Numbered from the stretch's first letter, positions 1 to 12,679 are shown. The stretch is DNA of 64,000 bases from Burkholderia arboris (GCF_902499125.1 NZ_CABVPX010000021.1:62001-126000), one strand, 5' to 3'. The notes: a model not told the origin generated them from the letters alone. Numbers and translations: made by a program.

Positions 1-759
<759 letters not shown>

Positions 760-767
760 GATTATCG

Positions 768-1430
768 TTAGAAAAGCGAGGCGAATGGGGACAGGATGGC
801 GCTCAGGACGGCGTAGCCGACGTTGACGAGCGGACGCAGCCAGAAGTTCGTCAGCACGCCCGTCGCGACCAGCGCGAGGACGATGATGAAACCGTACGGC
901 TCGATGCGCGACAGCGCGATCGATTGCTTCGGCGGCAGCAGCGCCGCCAGAATGCGGCCGCCGTCGAGCGGCGGCAGCGGAAACAGGTTCAGCACGCCGA
1001 GCACGAGGTTCGCGCTGACGCCGGCAAACGCCATCCGCGTGAAGAACGGCTCGTCGACGCCGACGGCGGGCAGCACGAGGGTCAGCAGGCCCCAGACCAG
1101 CGCCTGCACGAAGTTGCAGGCCGGGCCCGCGAGCGATACCCACAGGCTGCCCCAGCGCGGATTGCGCAGGTTGCCGAACGACACCGGCACCGGCTTCGCA
1201 TAGCCGAACAGGAACGCGCCGCCCGTCAGGAAGTACATCACGAGCGGGATCGCGATCGTGCCGAGCGGATCGATGTGGCGCATCGGGTTGAACGACACGC
1301 GCCCCATCACGTAGGCGGTGTTGTCGCCGAGCAGGCGGGCGGCATAGCCGTGCGCGGCCTCGTGCAGCGTGATCGCGAAGATCACGGGCAGCGCGTAGAC
1401 AGCGATGGTCTGTATCAGGGAAGCATCCAT
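768..1430 (-). CDS. Site-2 protease family (M50) membrane metalloprotease
   Basis: Predicted intramembrane zinc peptidase of the short M50B/FpvI-like class (220 aa), in the inner membrane. The zinc motif HEAAH is at residues 23-27 inside the first hydrophobic segment, and the second conserved block NLFPLPPLDGGRIL, which supplies the third zinc ligand (Asp), lies near residue 150. Four to six hydrophobic stretches are visible and there is no PDZ domain, unlike RseP. It sits just upstream of trpS and 47 bases downstream of a YciO-type gene, in one direction. The substrate cannot be inferred from sequence. The family call is secure; the physiological role is unknown. Confidence 0.88.
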   Translation of the reverse strand: MDASLIQTIAVYALPVIFAITLHEAAHGYAARLLGDNTAYVMGRVSFNPMRHIDPLGTIAIPLVMYFLTGGAFLFGYAKPVPVSFGNLRNPRWGSLWVSLAGPACNFVQALVWGLLTLVLPAVGVDEPFFTRMAFAGVSANLVLGVLNLFPLPPLDGGRILAALLPPKQSIALSRIEPYGFIIVLALVATGVLTNFWLRPLVNVGYAVLSAILSPFASLF

Positions 1431-1477
1431 ATCGCGTTATTGTAACAAGCGCACTCGCGCAAAAATGAACGGCTCGC

Positions 1478-2110
1478 TTATGCGGCCGAGAGGCCGAACG
1501 GTTCGAGCGCGCCGCGCCCCATCCGCACGAGTTCGGGCTCGTCGCCGGTCAGGTCGATCACCGTCGACGGTTCCCGCGGGCACGCGCCGCCGTCGATCAC
1601 GAGATCGACCTGCTTCTCGAGCCGCGTGCGGATTTCTTCGGGATCGTTGAGCGGCTCGTCATCCGGCGGCAGGATCAGCGTCGTGCCGAGCAGCGGCTGG
1701 CCGAGCGACTCCAGCAACGCGAGCGTGATCGCATGGTCGGGCACGCGCAGCCCGATCGTCTTGCGCGACGGGTGCGACAGCCGGCGCGGCACTTCCTTGG
1801 TCGCCTGCAGGATGAACACGTACGGGCCCGGCGTCACCGACTTGATCTGCCGGTACTGGCGGTTGTCGACCATCGCGAAGTTGGCAAGCTCCGACAGGTC
1901 GCGCACGAGCAGCGACAGATGCTGCTTCTCGTCGAGGCCGCGGATCCGGCGCACGCGCTCGACCGCATCCTTGTCGTCGAGATGGCACGCGAGCGCATAG
2001 CTCGAATCGGTCGGCATCGCGATCACGCCGCCCTTGCTGACGATCTCCACCGCCTGCTTGATCAGGCGCGGCTGCGGATTATCCGGATGAATCCTGAAGA
2101 ACTGGGACAT
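1478..2110 (-). CDS. YciO-type L-threonylcarbamoyladenylate synthase family protein
   Basis: Member of the Sua5/YciO/YrdC family (210 aa). The family makes threonylcarbamoyl-AMP for tRNA t6A37, but YciO proteins are a side branch whose cellular role is less certain than TsaC. I chose the ATG at 2110 because the protein then begins MSQFFRIHPDNPQPRLI, closely matching the start of E. coli YciO; an in-frame ATG 30 bases upstream would add ten unrelated residues. The conserved nucleotide-binding region KGGVIAMPTDSSYAL and the motif KTIGLRVP are present. An RNase AM gene lies immediately upstream, and yciO next to rnm (yciV) is also the E. coli arrangement, which supports both calls. Confidence 0.9.
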   Translation of the reverse strand: MSQFFRIHPDNPQPRLIKQAVEIVSKGGVIAMPTDSSYALACHLDDKDAVERVRRIRGLDEKQHLSLLVRDLSELANFAMVDNRQYRQIKSVTPGPYVFILQATKEVPRRLSHPSRKTIGLRVPDHAITLALLESLGQPLLGTTLILPPDDEPLNDPEEIRTRLEKQVDLVIDGGACPREPSTVIDLTGDEPELVRMGRGALEPFGLSAA

Positions 2111-2176
2111 GGGGGTACGTAAAGGGGGAGAAATCGGCAACGCACGGCGGCACGGGCGGCGGTCAGCCGCCCGGCG

Positions 2177-3007
2177 TCAGAGCCAGCGCTCCCAGACCGG
2201 TGTGAGATCGGACGGCAACGGCGGCAGGCTGCCGAGCTCGACGCGGCCCTCGCCCGGCGCATGGAAATCCGAGCCGCGCGACACTTCGAAGCCGAAGCGG
2301 CGCGCAACGTCCGCGTATTCACGGTACTGGTCGGGCGTGTGGCTGCCCGTGATGACCTCGATCGCGCGGCCGCCCAGATCGATGAATTCGCCGAAGAACG
2401 CGTCGAATTCGACAGGCGTATAGCGGTAGCGGCCCGGATGCGCGACCACGGCTTCGCCGCCTGCCGTACGGATCCAGCCGACCGCGTCGGGCAGCGACGC
2501 CCAGCGATGCGGGACGAAGCCGGGCTTGCCGTCGCCGAGCAGGCGGTCGAACACGTCGGACGTCGATTCGGCGTGGCCGTTTTCGACGAGAAAGCGCGCG
2601 AAATGCGTGCGCGAGATCAGGTCGGGATTCGAGACGTACTTGAGCGCCCCTTCGTACGCGCCGGGGATGCCGAGCGTCGCGAGCTGCTCGCCGATCGCCA
2701 CCGCGCGCGCCGCGCGGCCATGGCGCGTGCGGTACAGGCCGTCGACGAGCGCCGGGTTCGCGGGATCGATGTTCAACCCGACGATGTGCACGGTGCGCGA
2801 CGCCCACGTGACCGAAATCTCGACGCCGCTCAGGTAGCGCATGCCGAGTGCTTCCGCCTCGCTGCGCGCTGCCGCCTGGCCGCCGATCTCGTCGTGGTCG
2901 GTCAGCGCCCACAGGGTCACGCCGCCGGCATGCGCACGGCGCGCGACGTCGGCAGGCGACAGCAACCCGTCGGATACATTGGAATGGCAGTGGAGATCAG
3001 CGTTCAT
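2177..3007 (-). CDS. rnm: PHP-domain 5'-3' exoribonuclease RNase AM / nucleoside bisphosphate phosphatase
   Basis: PHP-fold metal-dependent phosphoesterase of the YciV/TrpH group (276 aa). E. coli RNase AM trims the 5' ends of rRNAs and hydrolyses 3',5'-nucleotide bisphosphates. The first PHP metal motif DLHCHSNVSDG lies at the extreme N terminus, LTDHDEIGG follows near residue 40, then a His-containing VVAHPGRYRYT block and a C-terminal GSDFHAPGE block, so all four PHP metal-binding clusters are visible. ATG at 3007 places DLHCHS four residues in; an ATG three codons upstream (3016) is an equal alternative. It precedes a yciO-like gene by 66 bases, as in E. coli. Confidence 0.88.
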   Translation of the reverse strand: MNADLHCHSNVSDGLLSPADVARRAHAGGVTLWALTDHDEIGGQAAARSEAEALGMRYLSGVEISVTWASRTVHIVGLNIDPANPALVDGLYRTRHGRAARAVAIGEQLATLGIPGAYEGALKYVSNPDLISRTHFARFLVENGHAESTSDVFDRLLGDGKPGFVPHRWASLPDAVGWIRTAGGEAVVAHPGRYRYTPVEFDAFFGEFIDLGGRAIEVITGSHTPDQYREYADVARRFGFEVSRGSDFHAPGEGRVELGSLPPLPSDLTPVWERWL

Positions 3008-3087
3008 TGTCGGCATGGCAGGTAAGGCTTCATTCTACTGCAACGCGGCAATCGCGCCGCCCGCCTGCCCCGCCGCCGATGTCGCGC

Positions 3088-3978
3088 CTACGCGCAGAAC
3101 GCCTCGATCAGCGCCGCGACCTGCTCGGGCTGGTCGTGATGCACCATGTGACCGGCATCGTCGATGAGCTTTTCGCGCCAGTCCGGAAACGCGTCGAAGC
3201 GCGCCTTGAATTCCGGCAGCGGGATGTCGCCGGCGATGTACGCAAGCGTCGGCGAATTGACGGCCTCGACGTGCAGCACCTTCGCACGCACCTGCTTCCA
3301 GGTGGCCATCACCTCGTCGAGCCGGTACAGCTGCGGGCCCGGCATCTTGTGCGCGGGGTCGGCCAGCAGGTGGTACAAGCCGTCGTCGCCGCGCTTCGAC
3401 CAGTGCTCGGCGAGGAACGCGGCCCGACGCGGGGCGAGCCGCGGGTTGGTCTTGATCAGGCGCGCCGCCACGTCGTCGAGGGACGCATAAGGCCGCAGCG
3501 CCGGCGGCGCGCGCAGTTCGTCCAGCCAGCCGCGCAGCCGGCGCGGCGCCTGTTCCGCCCGAGACGGCGCAAGCCCGAAACCCTCGAGGTCGACCACGCG
3601 CCGCACGCGCTCCGGCCGTGCGCCGGCGTACAGACAGACGACGTTCGCGCCCATGCTGTGCCCGACCAGGTTGACTTCGCCGGCCGGCGCGTAGTGGTCG
3701 ACGAGCGCATCGAGGTCGCTCAGGTATTCATGGAACCAGTAGTGGCCGCCGCCCTGCCGCGCGACCGGCCAGTCGGACAGCCCGAAGCCGCGCGCATCGG
3801 GTGCGATCACCTGCCAGTCGCCCGCCAGTGCATCGACGACGAACTGGAACGACGCCGCGACATCCATCCAGCCGTGCAGCATGAACAGCATCGGCGCATC
3901 GGGCCGGCCCCAGCGCCGCACATGCAGCTTGACGCCGCGCACCGTGACGAAATCGGAAACAGAACTCGAGGCACTCAT
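3088..3978 (-). CDS. Alpha/beta-fold hydrolase
   Basis: Serine hydrolase of the alpha/beta superfamily, 296 aa, with no signal peptide. The oxyanion-hole motif MLHGWMDV is near residue 33, the nucleophile elbow GHSMGAN follows around residue 110, and a late GHMVHHDQPEQV block carries the catalytic His. The start at 3978 gives MSASSSVSDFVTVRGV and is preferred over an open frame extending about 130 codons upstream, which crosses an AT-richer spacer and lacks any similarity. The substrate is not evident; relatives are annotated as esterases, epoxide hydrolases or haloalkane dehalogenases without proof. It lies downstream of a ferritin-like gene and is transcribed with it. Confidence 0.82.
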   Translation of the reverse strand: MSASSSVSDFVTVRGVKLHVRRWGRPDAPMLFMLHGWMDVAASFQFVVDALAGDWQVIAPDARGFGLSDWPVARQGGGHYWFHEYLSDLDALVDHYAPAGEVNLVGHSMGANVVCLYAGARPERVRRVVDLEGFGLAPSRAEQAPRRLRGWLDELRAPPALRPYASLDDVAARLIKTNPRLAPRRAAFLAEHWSKRGDDGLYHLLADPAHKMPGPQLYRLDEVMATWKQVRAKVLHVEAVNSPTLAYIAGDIPLPEFKARFDAFPDWREKLIDDAGHMVHHDQPEQVAALIEAFCA

Positions 3979-4147
3979 TGCAGCCGCCAAAAAAAGAATG
4001 GTCGTTCGATTATAGCGACGACGCCCCCGTTCGGGCGGCCGGCAATCGAGGCTCCGCTCTAGCGGCGACGTGCGCAGGCCAGCAGGAAACCCGCTCGGCC
4101 GGGTGCGCGGGCCGGTGGCCGGCGAGAAGCGGCCGACCGCGATCCGG

Positions 4148-4999
4148 CTATGGCGCGGCGGTGCCGTCCGCCGCGTCCTGCGCGGCCAGCGCGTCGAGTT
4201 CGGCCTGCTCGAAGCCGGCGTCGCGCCGCGCATCGAAGTTGAACGGGCCGCGCAGCCGCGGCGCCTGATATTGCTCGGCGAGCTGCCGGTAGGTCGGCAC
4301 CGGATCGCGGCCGGCGTCATCGCACAAATGCCGGAACCAGCGGTTGCCGATCGCGACATGGCCGATTTCGTCGCGCAGGATCACGTCGAGGATCGCGGCC
4401 GACGCGTCGTCGCCCGCCTGAAGGAGCCGCGCGCGGATCGGCGGCGACGCGTCGAGCCCGCGGGCCTCGAGCGTGCGCGGCACGAGCGCCATGCGCGCCA
4501 GCACATCGCGCCGGGTCCGCTCGCACATCTCCCACAATCCGTTGTGCGCGGGGAAATCGCCGTACGCGTGCCCGAATGCCGCGAGACGGTCCGACAGCAG
4601 CGTGAAGTGATAGGCCTCCTCGGCCGCGACCTTCAGCCAGTCCGCATAGAACGCGTCGGGCAGGCCCGCGAAACGCCAGACCGCGTCGAGCGCCAGGTTG
4701 ATCGCGTTGAACTCGATATGGGCGAGCGCGTGCAGCAGCACGGCGCGCCCTTCGGGCGAACGCATGCTGCGCCGCTGGAGCTGGCGCGGCTCGACGAGCG
4801 GCGGGCGCGCCGGGTGCCCGGGCAGATCGGCCGGTTCGGGCAGCTCGCGCGACGCCGCGATCTCGGCGCGCCCGGCCCGCCATGCCTCGTGCAGCGCGCG
4901 CACCTGCGCGGCCTTGGCCGCGGGTTCGGACACGCGCAGCGCGTCGAGCGCCGCGCCGCGCACACAAACCGGCGCATTGCCGAAGGAAGAAGACGCCAT
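4148..4999 (-). CDS. Ferritin-like domain protein, DUF455 family
   Basis: Uncharacterised but conserved protein (283 aa) of the DUF455 / COG2833 family, predicted four-helix ferritin-like fold. Helix motifs with metal-ligand character are visible: HIEFNAINLALD, AAEEAYHFTLL and ILRDEIGHVAIGN, giving repeated Glu and ExxH pairs as expected for a di-iron or related site. Two closely spaced ATGs (5005 and 4999) read MSMASSSFGNAP; neither has a clear Shine-Dalgarno, so the exact start is open. It faces a gamma-carbonic-anhydrase-like gene across a 150-base divergent promoter region. Function is unknown; an oxidase or hydroxylase role is only a guess from the fold. Confidence 0.8.
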   Translation of the reverse strand: MASSSFGNAPVCVRGAALDALRVSEPAAKAAQVRALHEAWRAGRAEIAASRELPEPADLPGHPARPPLVEPRQLQRRSMRSPEGRAVLLHALAHIEFNAINLALDAVWRFAGLPDAFYADWLKVAAEEAYHFTLLSDRLAAFGHAYGDFPAHNGLWEMCERTRRDVLARMALVPRTLEARGLDASPPIRARLLQAGDDASAAILDVILRDEIGHVAIGNRWFRHLCDDAGRDPVPTYRQLAEQYQAPRLRGPFNFDARRDAGFEQAELDALAAQDAADGTAAP

Positions 5000-5148
5000 G
5001 CTCATAAACGGGGACACCCTGCGTACGCGTCGCGGGAGCAGTTGCACGCGACGGTTTACAATATGCGATTGTTCCGCGGCGCCATGCGCCGGGCAAACCG
5101 GACGCGCCATTCTACCGGCGCCCATCATCGAAGAGACAAGGAGACTCC

Positions 5149-5673
5149 GTGACGATCTACAAGCTGGGCGATACGGCCCCGACGATCCACGAAAGCGTAT
5201 TCGTCGCCGATACGGCGGCCATCATCGGCAAGGTCGTGCTCGAGGAGAACGCGAGCGTGTGGTTCGGCGCGACGATTCGCGGCGACAACGAGACGATTAC
5301 GGTCGGCCCGGGCAGCAACGTCCAGGAAGGCGCGGTCCTGCATACGGACCCGGGCTTTCCGCTGACGATTGCCGAAAACGTGACGATCGGGCACCAGGCC
5401 ATGCTGCACGGCTGCACGATCGGCGAAGGTTCGCTGATCGGGATTCAGGCGGTGGTCTTGAATGGGGCGGTCATCGGCCGCAACTGTCTGGTTGGTGCCG
5501 GCGCGGTCGTGACGGAAGGCAAGACGTTCCCGGACAACTCGCTGATTCTCGGCGCGCCGGCGAAGGTCGTGCGCGAGCTGTCGGCGGAAGACATCGCGCG
5601 GCTGCGCGCAAACGCGAAGACGTATGTCGAGCGGCGCGCGCATTTCAAGGAGCAACTCGTGCGGATCGGGTGA
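5149..5673 (+). CDS. Gamma-carbonic anhydrase-like hexapeptide-repeat protein
   Basis: Left-handed beta-helix trimer of the YrdA/Cam family (174 aa). Hexapeptide repeats run through most of the chain (for example VVLEENASVWFGATIRGDNE, GSNVQEGAVLHTD, IGEGSLIGIQAVV). Zinc-ligand histidines of the gamma class are present in VLHTDPG and IGHQAMLHGC. Relatives may bind CO2, acyl-CoA or carnitine, and many YrdA-type proteins show no carbonic anhydrase activity, so the enzyme activity is unproven. The start is GTG at 5149, chosen for the clear AAGGAG seven bases upstream. Followed 25 bases later by hslO in the same direction, a likely operon. Confidence 0.88.
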   Translation: MTIYKLGDTAPTIHESVFVADTAAIIGKVVLEENASVWFGATIRGDNETITVGPGSNVQEGAVLHTDPGFPLTIAENVTIGHQAMLHGCTIGEGSLIGIQAVVLNGAVIGRNCLVGAGAVVTEGKTFPDNSLILGAPAKVVRELSAEDIARLRANAKTYVERRAHFKEQLVRIG

Positions 5674-5698
5674 TTCGCACGGATTTCAAGGAAGAAGA

Positions 5699-6649
5699 GT
5701 GAGCGACCAGTTACAGAAGTTCATGTTCAATGCGGCGCCCGTGCGCGGCGAGATCGTTTCGCTGCGCAATACGTGGCAGGAAGTGCTCGCCCGCCGCGAC
5801 TACCCTGCCCCGGTGCGCACGGTGCTCGGCGAGATGATGGCCGCGTGCGCGCTGCTGTCCGCGAACCTGAAATTTCACGGCACCCTGATCATGCAGATCT
5901 TCGGCGACGGGCCGGTCCAGATGCTGGTCGTCCAGTGCGGTTCGGATCTGTCGATGCGGGCCACCGCGAAATTCGCCGGCGACGCGGCGCAGACGATCGG
6001 CGACGACACGAGCTTCGCGTCGCTCGTCAACGCAAGCGGCCACGGCCGTTGCGTGATCACGCTCGACCCGGCCGACAAACTGCCGGGCCAGCAGCCGTAC
6101 CAGGGCATCGTGCCGCTGAACGGCGTCGACGGCCCGCTCGAATCGGTGTCGCAGGTGCTCGAGCACTACATGCACCACTCGGAGCAGCTCGACACGCGGC
6201 TGTGGCTCGCGGCCGATCGCGACCGCGCGGTCGGCATGCTGCTGCAGAAGCTGCCGGGCGACGGCGGCATCGTGCCGCGCAACGCCGAAACCGATATCGA
6301 CACGTGGGAGCGCGTCTGCACGCTCGGCGGCACGCTGTCCGCGAAGGAACTGCTCGAGGTCGAACCGGAAGTCGTGTTCCGCCGGCTGTTCTGGCAGGAA
6401 AACGTGCAGCACTTCGAACCGGCCGGCACGCGCTTCCAGTGCTCGTGCTCGCGCGAGAAGGTCGGCGCGATGCTGCGCATGCTCGGCCGCGAGGAAGTCG
6501 ACAGCGTGATCGTCGAGCGCGGCCACGTCGAGATCCACTGCGAGTTCTGCAATCAGCGCTACGAATTCGATCCCGTGGACGTCGCGCAGTTGTTCGCGGC
6601 GCCCGGCGTCGAAACCGGCATTGCGCCGGCCACCGACCAGCGTCACTGA
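5699..6649 (+). CDS. hslO: Redox-regulated chaperone Hsp33
   Basis: Holdase chaperone activated by oxidation: reduced Hsp33 binds zinc through four cysteines, and disulfide formation with unfolding exposes its client site. Here the zinc-cysteine switch is intact, with C248 and C250 (QCSCS) and C281 and C284 (HCEFC) in the C-terminal domain. The N-terminal domain shows the family block GTLIMQIFGDGPVQMLVV. Start chosen as GTG 5699 (VSDQLQKFMFN), preceded by AAGGAAG; an upstream ATG at 5624 would overlap the preceding gene and add unrelated residues. Length of 316 aa is slightly longer than the E. coli protein. Probably co-transcribed with the upstream carbonic-anhydrase-like gene. Confidence 0.94.
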   Translation: MSDQLQKFMFNAAPVRGEIVSLRNTWQEVLARRDYPAPVRTVLGEMMAACALLSANLKFHGTLIMQIFGDGPVQMLVVQCGSDLSMRATAKFAGDAAQTIGDDTSFASLVNASGHGRCVITLDPADKLPGQQPYQGIVPLNGVDGPLESVSQVLEHYMHHSEQLDTRLWLAADRDRAVGMLLQKLPGDGGIVPRNAETDIDTWERVCTLGGTLSAKELLEVEPEVVFRRLFWQENVQHFEPAGTRFQCSCSREKVGAMLRMLGREEVDSVIVERGHVEIHCEFCNQRYEFDPVDVAQLFAAPGVETGIAPATDQRH

Positions 6650-6720
6650 GCGGCGCGCCCGCCGCCCGCGATCCGGGCACGGGCGCATAATGACGCACGA
6701 GCGCCGTACGCATGGCTTCG

Positions 6721-6745
6721 GCGCCGGAGGCTCGGCCTCCGGCGC
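6721..6745. repeat. Perfect inverted repeat downstream of hslO
   Basis: GCGCCGGAGGC and GCCTCCGGCGC separated by three bases form an 11-bp perfect stem about 70 bases after the hslO stop and 40 bases before the lipoprotein start. There is no T-run, so it is at best a weak terminator or an mRNA 3'-end stabiliser. Confidence 0.45.
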
Positions 6746-6784
6746 AAGCCGCTTCCCGCCACCGGCGCGCTGCTGGAGAAACCC

Positions 6785-7138
6785 ATGAATCGCCTCCGCC
6801 CGTTTCGCACCCTCATCCTGACGAGCGTTGCCGCCGGTACGCTCGCGCTCGCCGGCTGCGCGATGCCGCCGCCGACGTCCACGCTCCTGAGCCGCCTGCC
6901 CGAGCCGGGCGCGTCGAACGGCCAGCCGCCCGCGCTGTCGAGCGCCGAACGCAAGCGCTACGACGAGATCGACCGGCAGGTCCTGCGCGAGCAGAACAGC
7001 GCGATGGCCGCCGAAGCGGCCGCGCGCGCGTGGGCCTATTACTCGCCGCCGCCCGTGACGGTCTACGGCGGGTACTACGGCGGATGGGGAAATCGCTGGG
7101 GAACGGGTGTCGGCTACGGCTACCCGGGCTGGTGGTAA
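6785..7138 (+). CDS. Small predicted outer-membrane lipoprotein
   Basis: 117-aa exported lipoprotein of unknown function. The N terminus MNRLRPFRTLILTS is followed by a hydrophobic stretch and a lipobox ALAG-C with the acylated cysteine at residue 25. The mature part is Pro/Ser-rich, with a short charged central segment (SSAERKRYDEIDRQVLREQN), and ends in an aromatic Gly/Tyr/Trp-rich tail (YGGYYGGWGNRWGTG) that resembles surface-exposed low-complexity tails. GGAG seven bases upstream supports the start. The residue after Cys+1 is Ala, not Asp, so outer-membrane sorting by Lol is expected. Convergent with ftsB, with a shared terminator between. No family name recognised. Confidence 0.72.
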   Translation: MNRLRPFRTLILTSVAAGTLALAGCAMPPPTSTLLSRLPEPGASNGQPPALSSAERKRYDEIDRQVLREQNSAMAAEAAARAWAYYSPPPVTVYGGYYGGWGNRWGTGVGYGYPGWW

Positions 7139-7173
7139 GCGGTCGCCCGGCCGATTGACGACTGGCAGGAAAT

Positions 7174-7205
7174 AAAAAAGCGCGGCATTTCCCGCGCTTT
7201 TTCAA
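7174..7205. terminator. Bidirectional intrinsic terminator between lipoprotein gene and ftsB
   Basis: The stem AGCGCGG/CCGCGCT with a short ATTT-type loop is flanked by an A-run on the left and a T-run on the right, so it can serve both converging genes. Confidence 0.85.
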
Positions 7206-7224
7206 TGGATACGGCGTATCGCGA

Positions 7225-7650
7225 TCAGTGATGCGCCGTCTTGCCCTTGTCGCCGCCATGATGCCGCGACGGCTTCGCGATCGACTGCGGATTCGGCACG
7301 ACACGCACCGGCGCCGCGGAGACGGTACCGCGCGTGGACGTGTCCGCCGGCGTGGTGTTCAGCGGTCCTGCAGGTGCATTGGGCGACACGAACTGCACGA
7401 AGACTTCGCCGTCCTTCACCATGCCCATCTCGTAGCGCGCACGCTCCTCGATGGCCGCGGTGCCGCTCTGCAGATCCTGCACTTCGCCCGCAGTACGCTC
7501 GTTGCGCAACTTCTCGTCCGCATTCTTCTGGAGCTGGTCGTCGAGCTGCTGACGCAATTCATGCACCCGCAGCCAGCCGCCGTGTCCCCACCATAGGGGG
7601 TACTGAATGAGCGCCAGCAAGGCAATCAGGACGACAGTGACAAGCCGCAT
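7225..7650 (-). CDS. ftsB: Cell division protein FtsB (septum formation initiator)
   Basis: Bitopic inner-membrane divisome protein that links FtsL and FtsQ. An N-terminal membrane anchor (residues 1-18, [20 protein letters not shown]) is followed by a periplasmic coiled coil rich in Leu/Gln/Glu ([20 protein letters not shown]) and the FtsB end motif [17 protein letters not shown]. At 141 aa it is longer than E. coli FtsB because of a C-terminal Pro/Ala/Thr-rich extension after residue 90, ending in a His/Lys-rich tail. Located just downstream of eno, the usual betaproteobacterial position (pyrG-kdsA-eno-ftsB), which supports the call. Confidence 0.92.
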   Translation of the reverse strand: MRLVTVVLIALLALIQYPLWWGHGGWLRVHELRQQLDDQLQKNADEKLRNERTAGEVQDLQSGTAAIEERARYEMGMVKDGEVFVQFVSPNAPAGPLNTTPADTSTRGTVSAAPVRVVPNPQSIAKPSRHHGGDKGKTAHH

Positions 7651-7672
7651 GTAAGAGACGCAGATATAAGAA

Positions 7673-7703
7673 GCGCCGCTCCGCGCACATGCGCAGAGCG
7701 GCG
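7673..7703. repeat. Inverted repeat between eno and ftsB
   Basis: CGCCGCT and AGCGGCG arms with an inner GCGCACATGCGC palindrome form a hairpin in the 80-base gap. No T-run follows in the minus direction, so it looks like an attenuating or processing structure rather than a full terminator. Confidence 0.4.
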
Positions 7704-7731
7704 TCGATATGACGAACCCGATAGTAGCGCG

Positions 7732-9045
<1,314 letters not shown>

Positions 9046-9121
9046 TCAAACTGCGACGGCGTGCGCGCCGGAACCGCTTTCGCTACAGACGCGCGAAGCC
9101 GCCGCAAGGTTCATTCGATCT

Positions 9122-9976
9122 TTAATTGAAATCGTTTTCCAGGAACGGATTGCGCTTCACCGCCTGGTCGAGCGTGACGAGGGTCTCCAGCAGCGCACCC
9201 ATCCGGTTCAGCGGCACCGCGTTCGGGCCGTCCGACTTCGCTTCGGCCGGATTCGGGTGGGTTTCCATGAAGAGGCCGGCGACGCCCGTCGCGACCGCTG
9301 CACGCGCGAGCACCGGCACGAATTCGCGCTGGCCGCCGGAGCTCGTGCCCTGCCCGCCCGGCAACTGCACCGAGTGGGTCGCATCGAACACGACCGGCGC
9401 GTTCGTTTCGCGCATGATCGCGAGCGAACGCATGTCCGACACGAGATTGTTGTAGCCGAACGAGACGCCGCGTTCGCATGCCATGAAACGGTCTTCCGAC
9501 AGCCCCGCCTCACGTGCCGCGTCGCGCGCCTTGTCGATCACGTTCTTCATGTCGTGCGGCGCGAGGAACTGGCCCTTCTTGATGTTGACCGGCTTGCCCG
9601 AACGCGCGCACGCGTGGATGAAGTCGGTCTGGCGGCACAGGAACGCCGGCGTCTGCAGCACGTCGACGACCGACGCGACCTGTTCGATCTCGTCGATCGA
9701 ATGCACGTCGGTCAGCACCGGCAGGCCGAGCTGGCGCTTCACCTCGGACAGGATCCGCAGGCCTTCGTCCATTCCGAGGCCGCGGAACGACTTGCCCGAG
9801 CTGCGGTTCGCCTTGTCGTAGGACGACTTGTAGATGAACGGAACGTTCAGCTTCTCGCAGATCTCCTTCAGGCGGCCCGCCGTGTCGATCGTCATTTGCT
9901 CCGATTCGACGACGCAGGTACCCGCGATCAGGAAGAAAGGCTTGTCGAGTCCGACCTCGAAATCGCACAGCTTCAT
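9122..9976 (-). CDS. kdsA: 3-deoxy-8-phosphooctulonate (KDO-8-P) synthase
   Basis: Condenses phosphoenolpyruvate and arabinose-5-phosphate to KDO-8-P, the first committed step of KDO for lipopolysaccharide. Length of 284 aa is typical. Family blocks are visible: [14 protein letters not shown] near the N terminus, [35 protein letters not shown], and [20 protein letters not shown] with the conserved DATHS. The ATG is only three bases from the stop of pyrG, indicating tight translational coupling. The downstream neighbour eno supplies PEP, a plausible functional link. Confidence 0.97.
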   Translation of the reverse strand: MKLCDFEVGLDKPFFLIAGTCVVESEQMTIDTAGRLKEICEKLNVPFIYKSSYDKANRSSGKSFRGLGMDEGLRILSEVKRQLGLPVLTDVHSIDEIEQVASVVDVLQTPAFLCRQTDFIHACARSGKPVNIKKGQFLAPHDMKNVIDKARDAAREAGLSEDRFMACERGVSFGYNNLVSDMRSLAIMRETNAPVVFDATHSVQLPGGQGTSSGGQREFVPVLARAAVATGVAGLFMETHPNPAEAKSDGPNAVPLNRMGALLETLVTLDQAVKRNPFLENDFN

Positions 9977-9979
9977 GCT

Positions 9980-11683
<1,704 letters not shown>

Positions 11684-11813
11684 TCAGCAATTGGCGTGAT
11701 GATCGCGCCCTTTCGCGCCGACCCGCGCCAGCCGTGCGCGCCTGGACGAACCGGCCGGCCGGTCTGCGTGCGGCGCCCGCGCCGGGGCGCAGCCCGGCGG
11801 CCCGTGCGACGCG

Positions 11814-12659
11814 TCAGGCGCGCTTCGCGAGCGGGGCGCTGCCCTGTGAAACGCCGCCCTCCTCCGCCTTCAGCGAATTCAGCATCCGCTGCAATGCGCG
11901 CGCGGTTTCGAGCGGCCGCTCCATCGGGAACAGGTGACTGCCTTCCAGCCATTCGACGCGGCCGCGCGCCGCACGTCGCGTCGCATCGAGCCCGACCTGC
12001 CGCACCTCGCGCGATCGCGTGCCGGCGAGGAAACCGAGCGGCACCGGCGCGCCGTGCGCGAGCCGCGGGCCGAGCGTGTGCGGCAGCGTCCGGTAGATCA
12101 GGTATTCGACCTGCCGGTCGAACGCGAGCGCCCGCTCGCCATCGGCGCCCGCCTGCGGAATCCCGTAGTCGATGTAGTCGGCCAGCATCCGTTCGTCCCA
12201 GCGCGCGAACGCCGGCTTCTCGCGGAAGTGGCGCCAAACTTCGTCGCGGCTCACCCAGCGCGTGCGCCGGTTGCGCGTCGCGGCGGCCGGCGACAGCCGC
12301 TCGTCGAGCCCCGCCCACTGGCTCGCGCGCAGTGCGCCGGCACGCCAGCCCGCGATGATCGGCGAATCGATCATCACGACGCCGCGCACCCATTGCGGCT
12401 TCCTCAGCGCGGCCATCAGCGACAGGTAGCCGCCGAGCGAATGGCCGACGAGCCACACCGGGCGCTCGTAGCGGCGGCCGATGTCGTCGAGCAGCTGCTC
12501 GACGAGGTGCGGCCAGTCGCGCGTCACCGGGTAACGGCGGTCGTGGCCGATCCGTTCGATGTAGCGCAGCTCGTAGTCGTCGGCCAGTTCGGCGAAGATC
12601 GTCCGGTACGTCGACGCCGGGAAGCCGTTCGCATGCGAGAAGTGGAGGATGTCCTTCAA
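11814..12659 (-). CDS. Alpha/beta-fold hydrolase with TTG start
   Basis: Predicted cytoplasmic serine hydrolase of 281 aa. The nucleophile elbow GHSLGGY is visible around residue 65, an N-terminal HFSHANGFPASTY block resembles the oxyanion-hole region, and the catalytic His lies late (EGSHLFPMERP). The start is inferred to be TTG at 12659, giving (M)KDILHFSHANGFPAS, because AAAGGAGA lies nine bases upstream on the coding strand and no in-frame ATG fits the family start; the frame stays open upstream through repeats and is not coding there. Substrate unknown. Downstream of comEC, separated by a repeat-rich 188-base gap. Confidence 0.82.
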   Translation of the reverse strand: MKDILHFSHANGFPASTYRTIFAELADDYELRYIERIGHDRRYPVTRDWPHLVEQLLDDIGRRYERPVWLVGHSLGGYLSLMAALRKPQWVRGVVMIDSPIIAGWRAGALRASQWAGLDERLSPAAATRNRRTRWVSRDEVWRHFREKPAFARWDERMLADYIDYGIPQAGADGERALAFDRQVEYLIYRTLPHTLGPRLAHGAPVPLGFLAGTRSREVRQVGLDATRRAARGRVEWLEGSHLFPMERPLETARALQRMLNSLKAEEGGVSQGSAPLAKRA

Positions 12660-12679
12660 ACGCCGATGTCTCCTTTGTC

